This document shows positions 14,844 through 21,441 of a stretch of DNA of 21,441 nt, piece after piece (the stretch's first letter is position 1; each line of letters begins with the position of its first letter). Source of the DNA: Spirochaetia bacterium (GTDB taxonomy: Bacteria > Spirochaetota > Spirochaetia > Sphaerochaetales > Sphaerochaetaceae). Where the stretch lies: assembly GCA_009929055.1 (NCBI GenBank), contig SABI01000015.1, positions 1-21,441 on the forward strand. Reading direction: 5' to 3'. The notes beneath the pieces are model-generated. The model made no database searches. It was not told where the DNA came from and was given only the letters and a program-made list of their open reading frames with translations. The position numbers and the translations under genes were made by a program.

Positions 14844-16994
14844 CTAATTTATGAATAGTGAAAACAGGTTGTATTTGCTAAATATTGATACAGCAATCAA
14901 CGAGACAATTGCCATAATTTTTATAAGAATATCGAGAGAAGGACCAACTGTATCTTTTAATGGGTCTCCTACAGTATCACCAACAACAGCTGCCTTATGA
15001 GCCTCTGACCCTTTACCACCAAAGTGGCCATTTTCAACATATTTCTTGCCGTTATCCCAAGCTCCCCCAGCATTTGCAGTAAATAAAGCAAGCATGACAG
15101 ATGAAAGAGTTGTCCCAATAAGGAGGCCTCCAACAAACTCAGCACCAAAAATAAACCCTGTAACGAGAGGAGTTGCTACTGCTATAATGGCAGGAACTTT
15201 CATTTCTGCTAAAGCTCCAGCACTACTAATACTAATACATGTTTTATAATCAGGGAGACTTGTTCCCAAAATAATACCAGGGTCTGCTTTGAATTGTCTT
15301 CTCACCTCTTGAACCATCTTTCTTGCAGCATTTGCTACTGCTTTAATCAAAATACCACTAAAGAGATAAGGGAGAGCTGCCCCTACTAGAGCCCCAACAA
15401 GGGTGAGGGGATGGATAATATTTAAAATTAAATCGAGTCCATGAGATGCTGTTTCACCAGCTTGGGCATACAGATAAGAAGCAAATAAGGAAAGAGCTGC
15501 GAGAGTAGCAGAGCCAATAGCAAATCCTTTTCCTATTGCAGCAGTAGTATTCCCAACAGCATCAAGTTCATCTGTTATTTTACGAACATCTGGATGTAAT
15601 TTAGCCATTTCACTTATTCCACCAGCATTATCTGCAATAGGACCATAGGTATCAACAGAAACCGTTACTGTCACGAAGCTAAGCATTCCAATAGCTGCCA
15701 TCGCAACTCCATAAAGACCTGCTGTAGCATTTGCTGCAATGATAGCTACCCCTAAAATCATAACAGGAGCAACTACAGAGATCATTCCAACACTTAGCCC
15801 CTCTGTAATAGTAAGAGCAGCCCCTTCAGCACTACTAGCGGCTATCTTTTGCGTAGGTTTATAATCATAACTTGTGTAATACTCAGCAATTTCTCCAATA
15901 ACAATCCCACTAACAATCCCTAAAACTGCACACACCCATGGAGAGAAAGCACCAAGGGCAAACCCAATTGAACTTAAAGCCTCTCCCTTAAAAACAAAAT
16001 ATGAGATAAGGCCACTAGAAATAATAGTTAACCCTGCTCCCATAAAGGTTGCGGCATTAAGTTCTTTATGAGGATTAGAAGAAACTTTCTTTACAAGCAA
16101 GAAAATGATTCCTGCTATAGAGGATAAAATTCCAACAGCTGCAATAAGAAGGGGAACATAGATTAGTTTTGCAATTAAGCTTGTAGCAATCCCCCCATTA
16201 GAGAAGTAGATATATGAAGCAAGTATCATAGCCGAAACAAGGGCTCCAACATAACTTTCTAATAAGTCAGAGCCAAGACCAGCAACATCTCCTACGTTGT
16301 CTCCCACGTTATCAGCAATTGTTGCGGGGTTTCTTGGGTCATCTTCAGGAATACCTGCTTCAGTTTTTCCCACCAAGTCAGCTCCCATGTCGGCAGCTTT
16401 AGTATAGATACCACCCCCCACACGGTTAAACATTGCAATAATTGAACACCCTAAGGCGTAGGCACTTACTGTCATTGTAAAAGGAATATCTGAAATACCT
16501 AACCAGTTTGTATGGAATGTAAGATTTTCAGGTTGAAGTTGTTTGAGGAAAACTCCAAAAACAACATAGACAATAGTAAGACCAAGAAGGGCAAAACCAC
16601 CAACACACAACCCCATAACAGAGCCACCTCTAAAAGCAACTCTTAATGTCTTACCAAGACTTTTTGTAGTTCGAGCCTCATTAGAAACCCTCACGTTACT
16701 AATTGTAGCAATGTTCATCCCAATCCATCCAGCACTGGCACTCATGGTTGCACCAATGACAAAGGCAATAGCACTTGTAATTGAGACAACTACACCAAGA
16801 AGAATTGCAATGAAAATAGCCACTTTTAAAATAATTGCATATTCAAGAAATAAGAAAGCTTTTGACCCTTCTTGAATAGCTTTTGCAATTTGCTGCATCT
16901 CTAAAGTTCCAGGGTCTTTTTTCTTTACCCCATAATAGTTGATTCCAGCAAAGGCTAAAGCAGCGACAGCTGCAATGAGAATAAATCCTATCAT
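14844..16994 (-). CDS. hppA: Membrane-bound, ion-pumping pyrophosphatase
   Basis: Polytopic inner-membrane pyrophosphatase (about 16 helices expected) that couples PPi hydrolysis to Na+ or H+ export. The catalytic signature is present as DDPRNPATIADNVGDNVG then GDVAGLGSDLLES, with a second Asp cluster near the C terminus (GDTVGDPLKDTVGPS). GNTTAAIGKG has Ala where K+-independent enzymes have Lys, so it should be K+-dependent. The Glu in DLLESYVG sits where Na+-pumping Thermotoga-type enzymes have it, but this does not settle the ion. I use the ATG at 16994 (AGGGGT upstream at about 4 bases), giving 716 residues; the frame opens from a TTG at 17006 that is part of that ribosome-binding site. 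An unknown gene follows after 13 bases. Confidence 0.95.
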   Translation of the reverse strand: MIGFILIAAVAALAFAGINYYGVKKKDPGTLEMQQIAKAIQEGSKAFLFLEYAIILKVAIFIAILLGVVVSITSAIAFVIGATMSASAGWIGMNIATISNVRVSNEARTTKSLGKTLRVAFRGGSVMGLCVGGFALLGLTIVYVVFGVFLKQLQPENLTFHTNWLGISDIPFTMTVSAYALGCSIIAMFNRVGGGIYTKAADMGADLVGKTEAGIPEDDPRNPATIADNVGDNVGDVAGLGSDLLESYVGALVSAMILASYIYFSNGGIATSLIAKLIYVPLLIAAVGILSSIAGIIFLLVKKVSSNPHKELNAATFMGAGLTIISSGLISYFVFKGEALSSIGFALGAFSPWVCAVLGIVSGIVIGEIAEYYTSYDYKPTQKIAASSAEGAALTITEGLSVGMISVVAPVMILGVAIIAANATAGLYGVAMAAIGMLSFVTVTVSVDTYGPIADNAGGISEMAKLHPDVRKITDELDAVGNTTAAIGKGFAIGSATLAALSLFASYLYAQAGETASHGLDLILNIIHPLTLVGALVGAALPYLFSGILIKAVANAARKMVQEVRRQFKADPGIILGTSLPDYKTCISISSAGALAEMKVPAIIAVATPLVTGFIFGAEFVGGLLIGTTLSSVMLALFTANAGGAWDNGKKYVENGHFGGKGSEAHKAAVVGDTVGDPLKDTVGPSLDILIKIMAIVSLIAVSIFSKYNLFSLFIN

Positions 16995-17021
16995 ATTACC
17001 CCTCAATATATTTATGAAATA

Positions 17022-17030
17022 TTTATAGCA
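17022..17030 (-). promoter_or_regulatory. Extended -10 promoter of hppA
   Basis: On the minus strand TGCTATAAA is a good extended -10 element, 27 bases upstream of the hppA ATG, leaving a leader of about 20 bases. No convincing -35 hexamer accompanies it. Confidence 0.5.
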
Positions 17031-17143
17031 CTTACATTCTCTATATCACACATCTATGATAAGCGCTACTAAATCGATAAGTAAAGAGGACTATTTATAA
17101 TTATTTCCCACAAAGTAAAAATTTCAATTTATTTTATCATTTT

Positions 17144-17157
17144 TGATATAAGTCAAA
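17144..17157 (+). promoter_or_regulatory. FNR-type operator upstream of the metal ATPase operon
   Basis: TTGATATAAGTCAA matches the FNR-family box TTGAT-N4-ATCAA at nine of ten defined positions. A -10-like TATTGT lies at 17179-17184, so the expected start is about 17191-17192 and the box is centred near -41.5, the class II activator position. The third gene of the operon encodes a Crp/Fnr protein with the ExxSR recognition motif. It could also affect hppA, whose start is about 140 bases away on the other strand. Confidence 0.65.
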
Positions 17158-17209
17158 TTATGTTAATACAGAAAAAGATATTGTAAGCCCATAAGGAAGG
17201 AATACAGAT

Positions 17210-17434
17210 ATGAAACAATTAGTTATGCAATTAGAAACTTTAAGCTGCCCAACATGCGGGGCTAAAATTGAGGGAGCTTTAAAAAAGACAAAAGGGGTAA
17301 AAAATCCTGAAGTTCTATTTAACTCTTCTAGAGTGAAACTCACTATTGATGAAGCAATTATTGATACTGAAGGAGTAAAGAAAGTCATCTCCAGTCTTGG
17401 CTACGCCACAATATCGACAAAAGAGATAACTTAA
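17210..17434 (+). CDS. Stand-alone HMA-domain metal-binding protein
   Basis: A 74-residue soluble heavy-metal-associated domain with the beta-alpha-beta-beta-alpha-beta fold expected of CopZ-like chaperones or N-terminal domains of P1B ATPases. The metal site is Cys13-Pro-Thr-Cys16 (LSCPTCGAKIEGAL), replacing the GMTCxxC of copper chaperones: the Met and Gly before the first Cys are missing, so Cu+ specificity should not be assumed. AGGAAGG lies about nine bases before the ATG. The stop overlaps the ATPase start (TAATG), and the ATPase lacks its own HMA domain, so this looks like that domain encoded as a separate protein. Expected role: deliver metal to, or regulate, the ATPase. Confidence 0.88.
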   Translation: MKQLVMQLETLSCPTCGAKIEGALKKTKGVKNPEVLFNSSRVKLTIDEAIIDTEGVKKVISSLGYATISTKEIT

Positions 17435-19275
17435 TGAATAAAAAGCATTCTGTTATTATAGTAGGTATATTGGTAAGTATCTCTTTTGTCTTACACAAAA
17501 CAATTGCTTACCATCCACTTACTATTATTATCATGCTCACCTCTACCCTTATTGCAGGACTGCCAATCCTTTATAGGGCACTAAGTGCACTGCGTTATCG
17601 TATTGTTGGTATCGATGCCCTTGTATCTATCGCAGTAATTGGGGCAATTATAATTGGCGAGTACTATGAGGCGAGTGCAGTTACTTTTTTGTTCCTCTTT
17701 GGAGATTACCTTGAAAGTAGAACATTAGAGAAAACAAGATCTTCAATCACTTCTCTAATGGCACTCTCTCCCCTCTCAGCCCGAGTCATAATTGATGGGA
17801 AAGAAGAAACCATTGCTCCAAGCGAAGTACTAAAAGGAATGCAGGTTATTATTAAGCCAGGAGAGAGAATTGCTTGTGATGGAATCATTATTACTGGAGA
17901 AGCATATATAGACGAGTCTTCAATTACCGGTGAATCAACTCCCCTTTTCAAGAGTAAAGAGAGTGAAATCTTTTCTGGAACCATTATCACCTCTGGATAT
18001 CTCATAATTGAAGCAACAAGGGTAGGTGAAGATACTACGTTTGCAAAAATCCTCCACCTTGTTGAAGAGGCACAAGACTCAAAAGCACCTACCCAAAAAT
18101 TTATAGAAAAATTCTCTCGCTACTACACCCCTCTCATAATCCTCATGAGTATTGTCACCTACATAATAACAAGAGATATCCACATAAGTCTTACCCTCCT
18201 AGTAATCTCTTGCCCTGGCGCTCTTGTAATATCTGTACCAGTTTCAATGGTTGCAGCAATTGGAACAAGTGCCAAAATTGGAGTACTCGTAAAAGGGGGA
18301 GATGTCATTGAAAAGTTAGCTAAAATCGATACCATTGCTTTTGATAAAACAGGAACTCTTACAATAGGGAAACCAACAGTCGTACACACCTACCCCTATA
18401 CGGTAGATGAAAAAGAATTACTCAAGATAGCTTCAATTGGAGAGGCCTACTCGGAACATCCTTTTTCAAAAGCAATCATCGATAAAGCAAAAGAACTTAA
18501 CTCCTATACAGAAGAATCTCCTATATCACCCCAATATATTCAAGGGAAAGGGATTATCTTTAGTAGTAACAAAAAGCAGTATTATTTGGGTAACAGTGCC
18601 CTATTTGAAGAGTATTCAATAGATATTACTCATGTAATACACGATATAGAGCATGAAGCTAAAGACAAAAGGACAGCGATTATCGTTGGTACAGACGAAT
18701 CCGTTCTCGGTTTGATTGTAGTTTCTGACAGCGTTCGACCTGAAGCACAACAGGTTTTAAAAGAACTTAAAAAGATGAATATCAAAAAGACCATTATGCT
18801 TACAGGAGACAACAAAGGGACAGCCGAAGCTATTGCTCGATACCTCTCCATGGATGAATACTATGCTGAGCTCCTACCAGGTGATAAAAGTGAAAAGATA
18901 AAATTATTACAACAAGAGAAGAGAAAAGTTGCAGTTGTAGGAGACGGCATCAATGATGCTCCATCTCTTGCATTAGCTGATGTAGGAATTGCTATTGGAA
19001 GTAAAGGAAATGATGTTGCTATGGAAACAGCTGATGTAGTGCTCCTCTCTCCTTCATTATTTGGAATCATAGATGCAGTTCGAATTAGTCGCTTAGCACT
19101 ACGGAATATGAAACAAAACATATTCTTTGCAATTGGAGTTGCTTTGACCTTATTAGTAGGGGTGTTGTTTAGCTCACTCACCCTTTCGATTGGGATGCTT
19201 GTCCACGAAGTCTCTGTGGTTCTTGTAATAATTAATGCAATGAGGATTATGCAGTTTTCGAAAAGGCAAAAGTAG
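17434..19275 (+). CDS. P1B-type heavy-metal ATPase with CPG motif
   Basis: A 613-residue inner-membrane P1B ATPase, eight helices expected, without an N-terminal metal-binding domain. The cycle motifs are intact: TGE at 165-167 (actuator), DKTGT with phosphorylated Asp304, HP at 342-343 (SEHPFSKAI) and GDGINDAP in the hinge. The metal site is atypical: the helix-6 motif is Cys260-Pro-Gly (ISCPGALVIS) where CPC, CPH or SPC is usual, and the last helix has His591-Glu592 (GMLVHEVSVVLV), somewhat like the HEG motif of P1B-4 ATPases. The transported metal is therefore not predictable; Zn, Fe, Co or Mn-type divalents seem likelier than Cu+, as inference. Coupled to the HMA gene by TAATG and followed after 30 bases by a Crp/Fnr gene. 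Confidence 0.92.
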   Translation: MNKKHSVIIVGILVSISFVLHKTIAYHPLTIIIMLTSTLIAGLPILYRALSALRYRIVGIDALVSIAVIGAIIIGEYYEASAVTFLFLFGDYLESRTLEKTRSSITSLMALSPLSARVIIDGKEETIAPSEVLKGMQVIIKPGERIACDGIIITGEAYIDESSITGESTPLFKSKESEIFSGTIITSGYLIIEATRVGEDTTFAKILHLVEEAQDSKAPTQKFIEKFSRYYTPLIILMSIVTYIITRDIHISLTLLVISCPGALVISVPVSMVAAIGTSAKIGVLVKGGDVIEKLAKIDTIAFDKTGTLTIGKPTVVHTYPYTVDEKELLKIASIGEAYSEHPFSKAIIDKAKELNSYTEESPISPQYIQGKGIIFSSNKKQYYLGNSALFEEYSIDITHVIHDIEHEAKDKRTAIIVGTDESVLGLIVVSDSVRPEAQQVLKELKKMNIKKTIMLTGDNKGTAEAIARYLSMDEYYAELLPGDKSEKIKLLQQEKRKVAVVGDGINDAPSLALADVGIAIGSKGNDVAMETADVVLLSPSLFGIIDAVRISRLALRNMKQNIFFAIGVALTLLVGVLFSSLTLSIGMLVHEVSVVLVIINAMRIMQFSKRQK

Positions 19276-19280
19276 ATTAT

Positions 19281-19293
19281 CTTACATTGTAAG
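19281..19293 (+). repeat. Short palindrome before the Crp/Fnr gene
   Basis: CTTACATTGTAAG is a perfect 13-base palindrome around a central T. Its right arm overlaps the first bases of the AAGGAG ribosome-binding site (19291-19296), so as RNA a 5-bp hairpin could partly hide that site. Confidence 0.4.
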
Positions 19294-19305
19294 GAGCTTA
19301 TTGTT

Positions 19306-19989
19306 ATGCAATGTAATCATAGTCCTCACAGTTGTCTCCACATCGTCCCTTTGTTTCAAAACCTTGATACACATCAATTACAAGCAATTTCTGATATTTC
19401 GGTTGAAAAGCACTATTCACATAACCAAATAATTTATCATGCAGGGGATCTTAATGGTCCCTTACTTGTGGTCAACACAGGTAAAATAAAGATTTACCGA
19501 CTAGATATTGAAGGGAATGAACAGGTGATGCGCATCTTGCACCCAGGAGAATTCACTAATGAGCTCTCCCTCTTTAGTAAAGAACCCCTTCAAGACTATG
19601 CCCAAGCAATTGGAGAGTGCTCTATTTGTATGATAGATGGCCAATTGATGCAAAAAATAATGGTAGAATACCCCCTAATAGCCTTAAAGATCACATTAGA
19701 ATTAAGTCACCGCCTCATAGAGAGAGACGCCATACTTCATAGTGTGGTAAAAGGGAGTGTAGATCAGCGTCTTGCTAACTACCTAGTTGATTTAATGACA
19801 AAACAAGACTCTTCTCATATACAACTGCCTGTCTCAAAAGGGACTATTGCCTCCCTTCTTGCTATGAGTCAAGAAACGTTGAGTAGAAGATTAAAACTAT
19901 TTCAAGAAGAAGGTGTAATTGACCTTGAAAAAGGGAAAAAAATTATCATATTAGATAGAGAAGCTTTAATACAAAAAGCGATGATGTAG
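19306..19989 (+). CDS. Crp/Fnr-family transcriptional regulator with four cysteines
   Basis: A 227-residue regulator with an N-terminal cyclic-nucleotide-binding fold (about residues 15-120), a dimerisation helix (about 120-145) and a C-terminal winged helix. The recognition helix reads SQETLSRRLKLFQ: Glu190, Ser193 and Arg194 match the ExxSR residues of FNR that read TTGAT half sites. Cys3 and Cys10 stand at the N terminus (QCNHSPHSCLH, also His-rich), and Cys105 and Cys108 lie in GECSIC, where Cys108 aligns with FNR Cys122. The spacing is not that of E. coli FNR, so a [4Fe-4S] cluster, a thiol switch or a metal site are all possible. AAGGAG nine bases before the ATG. It is last in the ATPase operon and probably controls it. 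Confidence 0.88.
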   Translation: MQCNHSPHSCLHIVPLFQNLDTHQLQAISDISVEKHYSHNQIIYHAGDLNGPLLVVNTGKIKIYRLDIEGNEQVMRILHPGEFTNELSLFSKEPLQDYAQAIGECSICMIDGQLMQKIMVEYPLIALKITLELSHRLIERDAILHSVVKGSVDQRLANYLVDLMTKQDSSHIQLPVSKGTIASLLAMSQETLSRRLKLFQEEGVIDLEKGKKIIILDREALIQKAMM

Positions 19990-20317
19990 AGAAGATCTAG
20001 CCCGAATAAGTTTTTTTCTTCACTTACTCCTTATATGATTTTTTCCAGTATGAATAAGAGTGTGGTTTAATATATTGAGACAAAATGAGGAGATCCCTGA
20101 AGGAGAGAGGAAGAGGAAGCAGTAAGTTTGATGAACACTCATCCTTGAGAAAAGGCAATGGGAAAATGCTGTGTAGCAGATGTCTCAGAGAACAGATGAA
20201 TTCATTTTCTCGAAAAAGAAGCATAAAATATACAGCAGAAGATGATCCAGTAGCAGAAACGATAATTGTTGTCGTTGGCCATTTATTAAGGTTCACATAC
20301 CTTATGTAAAAATATCT
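19990..20317 (+). other. Gene-free stretch between the metal operon and the PIN module
   Basis: No convincing gene. Two short open frames (20085-20309 plus; 20024-20296 minus, from GTG) give low-complexity, Arg- or Ser/Leu-rich products with no family resemblance. A weak hairpin followed by T-runs (about 20014-20046) may end the ATPase-regulator operon. The part from about 20076 to 20200 is purine-rich and contains TGAGACA and TGTCTCA about 100 bases apart, GATGA-ACAC-TCATC, and a perfect TAAGGT/ACCTTA inverted repeat at 20287-20304. An unrecognised RNA or decayed sequence is possible. Confidence 0.4.
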
Positions 20318-20484
20318 CTAGCGCTTATTTCTAAGAAATTCCGTAAAAGACAGAGCCCCTAATTTTCGTCTCTTTTGAATCATATTTGCCCAAATGATAT
20401 TACCTTGACGATTTGTTATGAGGTTATTGGTGTAAGCTTCTACCAAAATATCCCCCGTTGTGAGATGTTCTAAGCTATATTTTT
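20318..20484 (-). pseudogene. Out-of-frame C-terminal remainder of the PIN-domain gene
   Basis: In the -1 frame relative to the upstream PIN gene, the minus strand stays open past the premature stop and encodes about 55 residues (YSLEHLTTGDILVEAYTNN ... NKR) ending at the TAG complementary to 20318-20320. The text fits the C terminus that follows the GILASNNLSDI block in this PIN family, so it is the missing tail and not a separate gene. The break maps to an A6 run (complement of 20480-20485) where A7 would restore one frame of about 179 residues. A mutation or a sequencing error would look the same. Confidence 0.75.
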
Positions 20485-20856
20485 TACGTAGTCCATTATA
20501 TCGCTGAGATTATTACTTGCTAAAATTCCATTGTTAAATTTTGTCAAAGTAATGCAAGCAGCTTCCCCTTTTCCGATTATAATGCTTTTACTGTCAAGTG
20601 GATTAATTAAAGAGTTATAGAGGTCGAATTCCTGAGACCCTGAAAGAATTCTGTCTATAGTGAGAAAGTTTGATGATTTCATCAAATCTATTCTCATTTT
20701 TAGATGAGCAACCTTTGAAATTTCATCATATACAGGTTCTGGAATAACTATTCTTCCTTGATAAAGATTGTGAAGAAGCCTTTCTTCTTTTACCCATAAA
20801 AAAGCTGAAATACAATCACTGTCAAAAAATAGTGATTTAATCAATGTGTTCTCCAT
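20470..20856 (-). CDS. PIN-domain nuclease (toxin-like), truncated by frameshift
   Basis: A PIN-fold ribonuclease of the kind found as toxin partner in prokaryotic two-gene modules. The acidic residues are visible: FDSDCIS (first Asp), PVYDEIS (Glu), GKGEAAC (Glu), then ASNNLSDI where many PIN proteins have Asp. I use the ATG at 20856 (MENTLIKSLFFDSD), which overlaps the end of the protease gene by 20 bases; the frame is open to 20898 but the extra residues lie within the protease gene. The product stops after 128 residues just beyond the NNLSDI block, and the natural C-terminal tail continues in another frame (20318-20484). All catalytic acids precede the break, so residual activity cannot be excluded, but loss of the last helices makes a dead toxin likely. 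Confidence 0.8.
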   Translation of the reverse strand: MENTLIKSLFFDSDCISAFLWVKEERLLHNLYQGRIVIPEPVYDEISKVAHLKMRIDLMKSSNFLTIDRILSGSQEFDLYNSLINPLDSKSIIIGKGEAACITLTKFNNGILASNNLSDIMDYVKNIA

Positions 20857-21441
20857 CTTCTTGTGTAGTTCCAAATACGATATCTTCACGAAAAGCATCT
20901 ATTAACAATTCTTCATATTTCCCAATAGAGATCTTTTTGGCTTCTAATAGTTCTTCTGCCTTCTTTATGTAATAACCATATGTCACTTTTTGTTCGTTAA
21001 CGGCGGATGGTTTGTATAAAGACACATCGTATCCTAACGTAGCGGCTGATAAAATTACGTTGTGTTGTAGATTTCTAGCTTTTAAATGAAGCAACTCTTT
21101 ATCTTTTTGTAACCGGTAGAGAAGGGCCTGTCTACTCACTCTATATTTTTGCTCAAGTTTTATAATTTCTTCTGTTGTGAGCGCTCTTTCTTCTCCCCCC
21201 TTTATTGATTCAATGCTTTGTGCAAGAGACGTTTGCGGTATGAGCAAAAAGGATGCAAACCTATCTGCTTCTTGCTCTCTTATATCTTTTGAATCAATTA
21301 TCTTTTTGCATATTATTGAAGGTGTCTCTTTATCATAGTAATAATGAAAAAGTTCATGAGCGAGAGAAAACCGTTGCCTACCCTCTGACATTTGGGAGTT
21401 GATTGCTATGAGAGATGAATTTTCATTTTTTATGCATATCC
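20837..21441 (-). CDS. ImmA/IrrE-type zinc metalloprotease, 5' end outside the window
   Basis: The frame is open to the right edge. The apparent ATG at 21391 is internal: codons upstream of it (CIKNENSSLIAINSQ) continue the family sequence, so the gene is partial and its N terminus, which in such proteins often carries an Xre helix-turn-helix, is not visible. The zinc motif HELFH with the following Glu (IREQEADRFASFLLIP) defines the ImmA/IrrE (COG2856) metallopeptidase, which cleaves or de-represses a cognate regulator in phage, mobile-element and toxin-antitoxin settings. A helical region with a possible second helix-turn-helix (KLEQKYRVSRQALLYRL) follows. It overlaps the downstream PIN gene by 20 bases, so the two form one module with the protease in the antitoxin position. 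Confidence 0.88.
   Translation of the reverse strand, partial: ICIKNENSSLIAINSQMSEGRQRFSLAHELFHYYYDKETPSIICKKIIDSKDIREQEADRFASFLLIPQTSLAQSIESIKGGEERALTTEEIIKLEQKYRVSRQALLYRLQKDKELLHLKARNLQHNVILSAATLGYDVSLYKPSAVNEQKVTYGYYIKKAEELLEAKKISIGKYEELLIDAFREDIVFGTTQEDGEHID

Noticed and set aside
20100..20140. GAGGAAGCAGTAAG, faintly like the tetraloop region of SRP RNA
   Set aside because: The conserved SRP core (GGTCAGG ... GGAAGGAAGCAGCC) and its pairing partner are absent.
20085..20309. Open frame for a 74-residue basic protein after the Crp/Fnr gene
   Set aside because: Low-complexity Arg/Lys/Ser content, no family resemblance, overlaps an equally long minus-strand frame; not supported as a gene.
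20476..20492. Programmed -1 frameshift at the A6 run of the PIN gene
   Set aside because: The heptamer A-AAA-AAT needs an unfavourable A-site re-pairing and no clear stimulatory pseudoknot is seen; mutation or sequencing error is simpler, though not excluded.

Overview
The window is about 21.4 kb of AT-rich, gene-dense chromosome. It reads like an anaerobic or microaerophilic bacterium: there is a flavodiiron O2/NO reductase, a nitroreductase, a GTP-type PEP carboxykinase, a membrane pyrophosphatase that carries the K+-dependent signature, the tail of a molybdenum hydroxylase and a Crp/Fnr regulator with FNR-like DNA-contact residues. The gene set (RNase D with HRDC domain, GTP-PEPCK, M-PPase, FprA, GPH sugar symporter) would suit a gut-type spirochaete (Treponema/Sphaerochaeta relatives). 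That assignment is inference from protein flavour only; no rRNA gene is present.

Layout, left to right. 1-170: 3' end of a xanthine dehydrogenase-type subunit, convergent with an RNase D-like exonuclease (180-1067, minus). 1162-3197: a PepT-like M20 peptidase and a ketopantoate reductase-family enzyme in one operon, whose 3' end overlaps a minus-strand WYL regulator. 4218-6044: pckG (minus) with a clear terminator, divergent from a two-gene operon (6337-9971) that fuses a GPH-family sugar symporter to a U32 protein by an ATGA overlap and ends in a strong terminator. 10007-11029: asd (minus) with a long palindrome beside its ribosome-binding site. 11257-11330: tRNA-Ala(GGC) with its own promoter and terminator. 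11371-12066: araD (minus). 12286-13473: fprA, convergent with a nitroreductase; the two stop codons share a TTAA. 14057-16994: a minus-strand operon of hppA followed by an unrecognised 256-residue protein. 17210-19989: a three-gene operon of a stand-alone heavy-metal-associated (HMA) protein, a P1B-type ATPase with an unusual CPG metal-site motif, and a Crp/Fnr regulator. 19990-20317 holds no convincing gene. 20318-21441 (minus): an ImmA/IrrE-type metalloprotease cut by the window edge, followed by a PIN-domain gene that is frameshifted near its 3' end.

The most interesting unit is the metal operon. Its promoter carries an FNR-type box (TTGAT-N4-GTCAA) centred where a class II FNR-activated promoter would have it, and the third gene encodes a regulator with the FNR recognition-helix signature ExxSR plus four cysteines. 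Together with the CPG/HE transmembrane motifs of the ATPase and the separately encoded CPTC chaperone domain, this suggests a self-regulated, redox- or metal-responsive transport system of undefined substrate. The protease-PIN pair at the right edge looks like a toxin-antitoxin or stress module that has probably lost its toxin reading frame. The rest is mostly central metabolism: gluconeogenesis, pentose use, aspartate-family amino acids, pyrophosphate energy and oxygen defence.
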